Shown here one piece after another: positions 25,433-35,500 of a DNA stretch of 64,000 bases. The position numbers were made by a program, and so were the translations under genes. Positions within the stretch are counted from its first letter, which is position 1. Every line of letters begins with the position of its first letter. The stretch is from Trochalopteron elliotii (Eukaryota; Chordata; Aves; Passeriformes; Leiothrichidae): assembly GCA_024734555.1 (NCBI GenBank), contig JANPWX010000463.1, positions 62,001 through 126,000 on the forward strand. The letters run 5' to 3'. Below the pieces are notes generated by a model. The model saw nothing but the letters and a program-made list of their open reading frames with translations. It was not told where the DNA came from and ran no database searches.

Positions 25433-26050
25433 CCATACAGTTTATAGCAGAGTCAGAGTGTCTGCATGAGCAAGTGGGAGAGGGAACAAACAGCTGTAAG
25501 GTACAGGGACATAAATCAGCTTGCCAATAGAAGACCATGCCTCTTATTACTCCAGTCACAGAAACCACTGCCTTAATTTTATGCTCTTTTTTTAACCATG
25601 GAAGCTACTTCACTGCATTAAGAGAAATTCGTTGTCATCATCAGAGATAGAAAAAGAGTGATAGAAAACCTGTGACTCAGGGAACTGGAGGCCCTGTTAT
25701 TACATACACTTTTCTACACATATCTGGTTTTAGGTACTTAGACACTTACATAGTCAAGTTTAGAAGTAGAAGATAGTACCTCCATGACAGTCCCTGTATT
25801 CAATATTGCTGGATAGGGAAAATTCTGAAGGTAGGTGATAGTTACTTACCTGTTTCTTTGACTCGAGATATCTGACATTGCCAAGAGCCATGAAGCTGAG
25901 CCACTAATAACACAGGAAAATCTCTGTTTATAGTTTCAGCATCAAATAATAATGGCATACGGTTGCTATGGCTATTAATGTTCCATCTGGTTTTTATATT
26001 GCAACACTCTATTGCAGCGGGATAAAAGAGATTCATAAAAATACATAATG
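25433..26050. other. Intergenic region between the two convergent NANOG-type genes (right part)
   Basis: No gene, RNA or repeat was recognised in these roughly 600 bp. Confidence 0.55.
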
Positions 26051-26054
26051 CATC

Positions 26055-26730
26055 TTAAAAAATACTCTTTTTTTATTTGTCAAATTGAATGCACTGTTAG
26101 GTTTTCTCAAAGGGAGGCACAGAGAGATACAGACTAGAAGGAAAGGCTTATAAGATCATCTTACCAGCCTTTCTGCAAGCTACTTGTCACATCTCCCTTC
26201 ATTAGTCACTTCATCACTTCACCTCATGGCTGATATACACAACTGATGGTTTACACTTCAGATGGATAACTGGCACGTGGCAGTAACTTCTCCAACTTCA
26301 GGTACATGGCCAGCACCTCTCCATACAGCCCCTGGCTTCATGTGTTATGTACACACAACTGTACAAGTGATACGTAGAAATGAAATCCCCAAAGGAATCT
26401 GTGCTTCCCCTTAGACAAGTTACAAGATCCACAATTAAGAAGATCCAGGGCATAAGCTGGGTAGCCAGACCATGGGCTTTGCTATAAGGAAGCTTGGTCA
26501 TCTGTGCCAGTCAAGGAAGGAATGTGTGTGCACGTGTACAGGCACAGAAATGAAGGCTCTGTGTGAGTGTACCTGGGCAAACAGGTCTCTGCACAGCTGC
26601 AGGCACACATTGGGATGCCAAAACAGGTTCTAGCTAGATGTCTCTGAGGTGGACAGCACACGAATAACAAAGGGAGAGATGAGAATAAGATTTGATTCCT
26701 GGCTGCCCAAGTACCCCACATCCACAGTGC
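26055..26730 (-). other. 3' UTR and polyadenylation signal of the NANOG-like gene
   Basis: On the - strand, AATAAA at 26077-26072 is the first good polyadenylation signal downstream of the stop codon at 26731, giving a 3' UTR of about 670 nt. This is similar in size to the roughly 560 nt of NANOG. The cleavage site is estimated. Confidence 0.6.
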
Positions 26731-29700
26731 TTAGGAATGATAAAGATGATGGCTGGCAGTGGTTGGGAAAGGAGCCCCCATAGTGGCTGAGTGGTGAAAA
26801 TTACAGCCATCACCTGTCTTTGAGCCTGAATATTCCACACTGCCAGGATAGCTGTGGTAAAAGTCTACTTTGTGCTGGGCAATGAAGCCCACTGTCTGCT
26901 GGACACTGCAGGTCCCCCCGCCTTTGCCAAAGACTCCTCCATCCTCGCTGGTCATGATGGTGTAAGCGTTCTGCCCTGCTCCATAGTGCTGACAGGGGGC
27001 AGGCATGGTTTGGATGTTGCCAGCTGCACTGATGGGGTAGCCCTGGTGGAATTTGGGGTGCACGTCCAGGTAAGTACTGGTCTGGAAGCCACTCTGAAAG
27101 GGAAAGGCAGAGAGTCAGAACACTGGTGTCCACAGGCCTGACACATAATGCGGCTCTGCCCCTTCACATTTCCTCTACTGACCAACAGCAATGGCACGGA
27201 GGGCAAGGAGAACTATGTCCATTCCTATAGCTCAGGGGTGGTTACACAATCATATATATATCCATATATACATAGGAGGAAAACAGCTTTTCCCTGGAAA
27301 CATTTCTGTGGCATAGCCAGCCCACTGCTGGGCTACCACCTGTACATGGAGTGGTGCCAAGTCCGTGCCTCTGTGCTGAGCAAACCAGGAGGCTGGGTGC
27401 ACACACACTCATTTGCTTAAGTTGCTCCCATGGAGGAAATACAGGGCTGATCTGCCCAGACAGGAGAGCCATGATGAGCCATGTGCTGTGCTCTTACTTG
27501 TGTGAGGCACTGAGCCCGCTCACTCCACAGGCTGTGCTTCTGGCATCTTTTCAGCTTCATCCTCCGGTTCTGGAACCAAGTCTTCACCTGGGTGGGGAAG
27601 GGAAAGCAGAGAAAATGTCAGCAAAATGTTACCAAATTCGCAAGCAGGAAGAACCAGAGGGACAGTGACCAGATGGCAGAGATACACGGGCAGCAGCAAA
27701 TAAAAGCCTTTAAGGACTCCTGGGGGGGTGTTGCCAAGGGGAGAGCTCTGTCTAGCAGCCTCAGCAGGTGGCTAGTGCAACTGTGTGATGGGGGAGGGGT
27801 GGTTCGGTGTCAAGAGACAGCAATAGTTGTCACAAATCGACCAGTTCCAATCGTGGAGGTGAATGACTGGTGTAAATCAGATCCACCGACACCCCTAAAA
27901 GCCCCCTGCACTACAGGCAAACTTCTAAGATACTGTTTCTGCACATTAGTGAACAGAGAAGGGACAGACTTGCTCCTTGTACGGCAGCAGTTCCCAAATT
28001 CAGAGCTCCTTGCTGAGGGGAATTCCAGGGCCATTTGCCCCCGGGCTGTGTCTGCACTGTGAAAGCAGCCTTTGCAGGGATGTGGATTGAAGGAAATAGC
28101 AGACTGTCCCACCTGTCTTGTTCCTGACAGAACCAGTTCAGTGCGTGCTCTATGTGTTCACTTACAATGCACATATAACTTTTTTGGTCCCAGGGCATCC
28201 AGGCCATGATGCCTAGATCTGAGATGCAAATTTTGGGCAGATTTTGGATTTGTAACTGCGACCCCTTGTGCCCCATTGCCCAGCTCCCCCTGCTTTAGGA
28301 AGGCATCGCTGGAGGCAGCATCATTTCACTGCACACAACCTACCTGGAGATCAGCAGAGACCCTAAAGGGCAGTGATGTGTGAACCTAGCAGCACCCACA
28401 GGGAGGAGGGAGCACGTGTCAAGCAGCTAGGCCGTGCTGAGTGTGGAGCATTATTAGATATTGCACAAGATAAGCCCTGGGAGACACTAGCAAGAGCTTT
28501 CAGCATGTTACAGCCAGAGAACAGATGCATGCCAGGCTTTCTGTGAAGTTCACAGCGCATGACAAATTCTGTGAAGTGCTGCAAAGCCCAGGGTAGAGAC
28601 TGTTTGTGGCGAACAACATATTCATCACTGGGTTTGCAATTCTACTACAGGTGTTGGCAACAGAACCCTCAACTGACCCCCGACTTGGGAGGCCCAAATG
28701 AGGTGCCACCAACCCCTCTATCTGCAAAAGTGCTTCTGATCTCTGGGCAAGAATAAGCAGGGGAGAAACTGTTAGCTGGCACTTTTGCCTCTGCCCTGCT
28801 GGGGACTCATCTTTCCATCCTGGCACTTCCTTACGTGGCCACTCAGCCACTGTGAGATCGATACACTGTGAGTCAAGGTCTCTGTGTTCACCTGCTTGTA
28901 GGTGAGCCCCAGGCCAACAGCCAGCTCCCGGATCTGCTGGGGGCTGAGGTACTTCTGGCTCTGGAAGCGCTGGTGCAGGGTTTGCAGCTGCTCCTTGGAG
29001 AAAGCTGTGCGGCTCTTGGTCTTCCTCATCCCCTCCACGCCATGTTCCCTGCCCTTCTGAGACTTAGCTCTGGGCTGTGGGGACAAGGATGACGAGTGTG
29101 GACTGGTGGCTGAATCTGGTGTGAATTGGCTGAAATTGCCAGAACTGGATGAAGCTGGGGATACTTCTATAAATAAAAAGACAATGAGAAAAGCTGTAAG
29201 AGACAAAATGTTTAGCTCTAAGTGTATGAGCAAGCTCCCTGCCTGCTGTGGAGCTCCTTGCCTACCAAACAGGGGCTTTCTTGAAGCCAAGGCTTGTGTG
29301 ACCCTCCTTTCTTTGCAGATCTGTGAGCACAGACAAGTGCACTGAGAGCAAGCAGCCTCCCAGCTCAGTCCCCTCTGGGATGCTTGTGGCTCCCTTTTGC
29401 CAGGCAGAAAAGTCAGGGAGTGGTGCAAGAGCATGGTGCACATTGGTTCACAGTGAGCTCTTCTCCTCCAGAAGGCCTCAGCAATACTTCAGTTTGGTTG
29501 TGGTCTAAAAAGGCCTTGTCATGACTGCAAGCATGGCTCTGGGTTGCTGGCTGGGCTCCCCAAAACTGCCTGCCCAGCAACACCAAAGCACTCAACAGAG
29601 ACAGAACAACCTCTGACCAGGGTGTACGGTGGGGCAGAGCAGCCATTGCTCACAGTGAGGGCAGCAGGTGGAGAGCATCAGGCATTGGATATTGGCTCAG

Positions 29701-32399
29701 TCCTGTTTGCCTTTGTCTCCCACCACAGATCGTGCCACTGCTGGAGACACTACAGGTGGAAGGACCTATTTGTCTGAGAGGGGTTTTTGGTGAGAGAAGA
29801 ATGAAGGAGAGAAATTTCACGTGGAAGAGGAGAGGAAAAGGAAAGGTGGATGTGCGAAATAGGTGAAAGGAGGCAGCAATCCTGTACCAGGGACACAGGG
29901 GACAAAATTCAAGAGTGCAAAGGAAGGCATTCAAGCCGCTTCTCATTTGTCCTGGTACATGTCTTAAGGTGTCTCTGTTGATGACAAAGTTGTGATAAAG
30001 GCCTAAAGGAAAAGCTTCCTGAACAATCTGGGCTCCTAGTGAAGACAAAATGTGCCAAGATGCAAAGTCATTCAGGCTGCAGGAATAAGAAAATGTGCCA
30101 CATGCCAGATGGCTGGGGTCTGAGAGAGGCTGAGACCTTCTTAGGCCAACCTGACTGAAGGGCCATGATACCAGTCACTCCTCTTTCCCCTAACTACAAT
30201 GGTGACTCTGCCCACCCCTCCCTCCTCCAGCTACTCTTCTGCAAACTGTCCTGCATAGTCCATCCCATCTCCTCCTACTGGAAGTGCAGTGAATGGGGCA
30301 GTGCCATTTCAGTACACACCTTCTGACTACTGAACCCAACCAATGTCTCCCAACCTCCTTACCAGTCACCCTGAGAGCTGTGACACTGAGACACCTTCTC
30401 AACCGCCAGAGCAAAGCACTGATGTCACCCGGAGGAATGGGCTTCCCACCCATCCTACAAAACCTTTCCTTCTTCTGTCCTAAGCTGAGGGGTCACTTAG
30501 CAATGACTCAAAAGCCTTAAGAGTGCTGTTGGACCTCAGAAAGGTGGCCTCATCTGTGGTAGTGTTCCCCTCATTACTCTCCTTACAGAGGCACGCTTGT
30601 CTCTGTGGTGCCTGCCACTCAAGGCTTGCCTGCTCTGGGCCATTTGCTACCCCTAGGAGATGACAGCACCCAGAGCAGGGGCTGGGAGAACACCCAGGGG
30701 TGTAGTGGGGCAGGTTTCCAGTGCTGGGGAGCAGGGTCATGAGGATTGCAAAGGCATTCTGTCTACAAGCAGGAAGAGGCTGTCTACAAGCAGAAGAGGT
30801 GCAAGGGCCTGCAGTGTTCTGTGCATGGGGCTAGACTGCAGTGACCCGGCTGCATGGGAAGGTAAAACTTCGTGTGGTATCACAGGAAGCTTGGCTGTGC
30901 AGTAAAAACCTTATATGGAGGAAATGAGTATGCTGGGAACATGGCCTGGAAAACAGGAAAGTCTCCTGTTAGACAGGAACCACAGCAAGACACTGTAGAA
31001 ATAAAGCTCCCCCAGGCTGCTGCTTGACCTGTCATCCCAAATCCCCATGAAATGTATCATGAGCAGCTTGAGCTCAGGACAAAGTGCTCCCTCTCCCATG
31101 AGAAGAGAGTAAAGGAGAGAGGAAGCAAGAAACACAAACGACAGGGCAACAGGCATGAACATGAAAGTCTGTGACACACCCACTCCCGCAAGCCCCTGAC
31201 ATCTGTACGCCTTGACTTCCACAACTGGGCTCTCTCTGGGAGAGGTATGAGAGGAGAGTGTTTGAAGATGGGGCTAAAGTCTGTCTAGCAAACTCAACAG
31301 GGGCACAAAGGAGTCCATGTGCCCACTGCCTTTGTCGGGCAGGCAGCATGGAGAGAACCCAAGCCTTTCTCCAAACTACATGGCAGGCAGCCACATGCCG
31401 AGAAGCCACAGGCACTCTGCCTGAGCCTGTAGCTTTCCATAGCAAATGACAGCTTGAAAGTGGCACCCCAAAACCTGGCTCTCCTCCCACCCACTGACCT
31501 TGCTAGAGTGGCGCCCTGCTGACCATAAAGTGGGGCTGGGCGAAAACCTCCTCTTATCAGCTCTTCTATTGCCACTCAGTGGAGTGGGAGAGGAATGGCA
31601 GGAACGGAAAATGTCACTGTGGTGAGGCCTGCGACTTTTTGGTTAAAAAGGGAAAGGCAAAGCAACAAGAGCACAGAAAGAAGAGGGGAAATAGAGAAAA
31701 ATGGCAAAATGAAAGAAGAAGTAACAGCGGTAGATTTAAAGGAGCAGATCTCTCAGCACCCCGTGATTCAGAGCAGGCCTTGGCTCATGATTAACAAGCA
31801 CATAAAAGGTGCAAGGAGTTTGTAAAGGGATGAAGGATACCACAAGAAGTATCTCCAGGATCTGTTTCTCTCCACAGCACACATGACAGCATTTAACTAA
31901 AAGGAGGCCCAGACATTCCTGCACCAAGAACCATGAACTTCCAGAAGACTGAGCTGTCACACTGTCCTTCAGCCTGGAGCCCAGACCTGACAGTGCCTTT
32001 TGAGGTTTAGGAAACCGGTTGGCAGTCACCCAGGAAAAGTAGCATGAAGAGTGGTGTGATTGGCCAAGGTCACTCCTCCTCTTGCCTACAGTTTGCCTAG
32101 GTCACCCACTAAGAAACCAAGGCAGCGAAAGAAAAACCCGCTCAAAGTCATTTTGAGCCCGACCTGAGAGCAGAGGTATCCTGGGGATCATCTCCAGAAT
32201 TTGGCTGCCAGGCCTTACCTGCCGTGTGCCTCCTCCCTCCAGCCTCCGGGGACTGCCTGGCCGCGGCGATTCCCGCGGGCCCCGCCGCTGTGGGGGCCTG
32301 TCCTGCCTCCCCGGCCGCGTTCCAGTAGAGCTCCAGGTATCCCACGGCAGCCCCGCCGGGGTACGCCGGGTACGGGGGCAGCGCCAGGTGCGCACACAT
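26731..32399 (-). CDS. Second NANOG-like homeobox gene (4 exons, intact)
   Basis: Exons on the - strand are 32399-32219, 29166-28892, 27587-27498 and 27093-26731, with GT-AG introns of 3052, 1304 and 404 bp. They total 909 nt and 302 aa. Exon phases equal those of NANOG, and exons 2 and 3 have identical lengths (275 and 90 nt). The N-terminus (MCAHLALPPYPAYPGG) parallels NANOG's, and TPDSATSP is kept. The homeodomain is at about residues 109-168, with helix 3 WFQNRRMK: Arg at position 52, where NANOG has Gln. Exon 4 keeps blocks such as FGKGG and FYHSYPGS but lacks NANOG's Trp-containing C-terminal end. No frame break is present, so it is probably functional. A sequence-specific nuclear factor related to NANOG is expected; its targets are unknown. 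It lies in inverted orientation to NANOG and has its own TATA promoter. Orthology to mammalian NANOGNB is possible but not shown. Confidence 0.9.
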
Positions 32400-32480
32400 G
32401 GGGAGCGCCGGCAGGGACAGAGCCCCCGCCTGACACCAGATGTCACCTTCCCTTGGGGGACAGGCTCAGCACCGAGCTGA
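32220..32480. promoter_or_regulatory. CpG island over exon 1 of the NANOG-like gene
   Basis: Exon 1 and its 5' flank are GC-rich with frequent CpG, as is exon 1 of NANOG at 18.28-18.48 kb. Overlapping long frames on both strands reflect this composition. Confidence 0.6.
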
Positions 32481-32505
32481 GGCAGGCCCGAAGCGCAGAC
32501 AGGCC

Positions 32506-32511
32506 TTTATA
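32506..32511 (-). promoter_or_regulatory. TATA box of the NANOG-like gene
   Basis: On the - strand the sequence reads GGCCAGCTATAAAGGCC, with TATAAA at 32511-32506, 112 bp upstream of the start codon at 32399. It predicts transcription start near 32478-32482. The spacing matches the CTTAAAG of NANOG. Confidence 0.75.
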
Positions 32512-32567
32512 GCTGGCCATTCCCTGCCCGAGACCGCAATATTCACCGTGGCCCGCTCCTCGGGGCT

Positions 32568-32582
32568 CTTTGTCATGTTAAA
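32568..32582 (-). promoter_or_regulatory. SOX-OCT-like composite element of the NANOG-like gene
   Basis: On the sense (-) strand, TTTAACATGACAAAG lies 169 bp upstream of the start codon and about 57 bp upstream of the TATA box. Its right half ACAAAG is an HMG-box consensus, and its left half is the same octamer-like sequence as in NANOG. It differs from the NANOG element at 18141-18155 at one position (A for T) and has the same orientation to the gene. Confidence 0.65.
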
Positions 32583-32599
32583 GAGGCTGATCGGTGGGG

Positions 32600-35500
32600 T
32601 GGGGACAGAGCACGGGGGAGGGAGGGTAGCACATGCCATCAGGGCTGAAATATGTCCCCTCTGAATTCTTCCCATTCTGCAGGTTCCTCAGGCACACCTG
32701 AGCAGGGTCTGACCCAGAGCCCCAGGACAACTCCTCCTGCTTGCTTCTTTGGGCTCTGCTGAGCTTGTCCCGGCTCCACATCCCGTGAGCAGATGTCCTG
32801 AGCAACACAGCTGTCACTGCACTGGGAAAACACATCCCGGCCAGTCTCCACCACAGGGGAATGCACAGGAGCTAAATCTGGTGCTCAGCTACTCCATACC
32901 TTGCCGGCCAAACCCACAACCGGCCCTGGGGTTGTGGGGAGGGTGGTGAGACCTTTACTTTGTGGCTTGTGTCACACTGACACCCCCCAAGACCCACAGA
33001 CACCCCTTTACTGACCTGGCAGCACTTCCCATATTCCTGGTGCAGATGTCAGAGATGGGATAGCGGCGGGAATGAGTAAGAGTTAGGGCTGGGGACTAGA
33101 ACACAATTTTTTCTTCCTTCTTTTTTAACTGAGAAGGAATTTCCTTCATTCAGGCCTTCGAGGGAGCCCGCTGAAAATGTGTTTGGCCCATCTTCAAAAA
33201 GCCTGTGCCAGAGCAAACTCAGAAACACTGGGCAGGTCACATGCAACACCAGATCTCACTTTGCAGAGCAGGCTCAGAAATCTCAGCTGGCTGGCATCCA
33301 GGGGGACAACCAGCAGAGACATTTTCACTGTGGAGCTAGGAAAAGATCTAGTGTATGTAAGGTCCACAGCTAACAGATTTGCTTTCCCATGGCCTTTCAA
33401 AAGCACATCCTTTTATTTGTGTAGCCTTGGCCATGGCCTTTCCCAGGCTGCCACAGGTTGTTTGGAATAAAGGAGATGAAGATTTTCCTTTAAGAAAGGG
33501 TTAGCTGATGTTTCCTGACATATGGCCTAGCCAAGGGGGACAGGCACCTGCAGAGCTGGTCATTAGATAACTAAAGGTAAGTGAGTGAGCTGCAGAATTC
33601 AGCTATGGGCCTGCAGATTGGGCTTATTTCTGTCCCCTCTCATCTGCAGGTTTTGCTCTACCTGTATTTAGGAAAATTTTATTAGTTTAATTTCAAAAGA
33701 CATCGTGAGTCTCTCACTAATGTCCATTTCTCAATAGAGAGATAGAAGTCCCAGAGTTAATTAAAATAATTCTTGCTAGAACCAACCCTGCTTTGGCACC
33801 AGGACACTTGCATGCCTCCTGTCAGAAGCTCAGAGCTGAAGGTGCTGATCCACAGAAGTGTAAAATGATTTCAAAGGGGCGGTCCTTTCACCCCTCTGTA
33901 CCTCATTACTTCACAGATGCTTGTTGCTGCTTTCATCCCAAACCTGTGCTCATCCCAAGCATCCCAAGTACCTGCCAGGAGGACAGAGAGGGGCACCTGC
34001 TTGCTGTTGGTGTTCAAGTATCAGCAGAAGATACAGACAGGTGGGGGAAGGAAACAGAAATAGGAAGTAGAATTTAGATCTATTTAAAAGGACATAGAAC
34101 ACCACTTCTACCAGGACTTCTACCAGTGCTGCTGCTCTGTGCCCCGTGGCGGGTCACTAGTCCTGGCGTCCCTGTCTGGAGAGACACTTTCCCATGAGGT
34201 GCAGACTGGAGGGAGCCAGGGACCTGGCTAGAGTCTCTTTAACTTGGCACTGAGTTTTAAGTTTTCTGTTTGCATGAAACACTTATTTACTTTACAAACT
34301 GCAGGGATTGACATATCTCTGCACAAGAACAGCAGATTTTTTATGTTAAATTTACTTGAAACGCTTAAGGCAAAAAAGGGCTTTTGAGCACATCTGACTC
34401 AATAGAAACCCAAGAACATCCGGAATATGCCAATTATGCTGCAGCAGCCTCTACAGTTTGCTTTGGCTCCCTTCTGAATCATTCTGCATTTCAGAGCTGC
34501 AGTCCCACAGGAGCTGAGATCACTGTCCCTCATATCTGTCCTCAAGTCCCAGCTAATTAAGCACCAGTTACATGAGTTGTACAGAGCTTGGGACCCCACT
34601 GGGCAGCTCCAGTGCCACCAATCAAGGGGAATGTTATGCTCTCCTTCTTACTCATGCCTGGCCTATTACCATATATTGGTGTTCAAATTTTCATGACCTT
34701 AGCTGCAGTTAGGATATGAAACCAAGGCAGCAGACCTGAAAGGTATCAACTTCTCTTTTAGGATTGTTGAACCTGAAGACCTAGCAGAAAACACGCGTGG
34801 GTGCTGGTGTGGGTGGCAGCGGGTGTCTGTGTAGCTGTAGGGAGTTTCACTGGCTGAGCACCTCACACTTGATCTCACTGATTTCAGCTGCTTCTGAAGG
34901 TGTCTGGCATCTTTCCTACAAAGTGCCCAGAGGCCATAATAAACCAGTGTAGTCACTTGCACTACAAAGTCCCTCTGGGCAGCAGCTGGGGAGGAGGGTG
35001 GTGTCACTCCTGGGAGCAGAGCCACCCCCATGGCTGGACCAGTGAGTGGGGCAGCATGGAGGGAGTCACCTCCCTGGGGGCAGAGGAGCTGAGGGAACCT
35101 CAGGTCCTCACTCCCTGTGATTTCAGAGCAGCAGCACCTCTGAGGGAGCAGCTTATGTCCCCCACTAAACATGTGACACAGATGTGGCTTGGCATCAAAC
35201 CAAGCCTGGTTGGTTTGGTACTGTTTTGTTCCAGATTGGGCCCAAATACTCACTGTTATCTGACAATGCTGAATATGGTTTTGGTTAATGAATCCAAGAT
35301 TGTTAATGCAGTTGTTTTAAGAAAAAGCCTGTGATAGTAACGTTTTATAATATTTCTCCATTTTTTTGAATGCCCTGCAACAAATACCCTGCTTTGTTTA
35401 AACATGATTAGGGTTGTTGTGATTGCTGTTGATACTAATGGCTTAATCAAAAGACATTTTAAAAGCAAAAAACTGGAAAAAATAATGCAATTTGAAGGAT

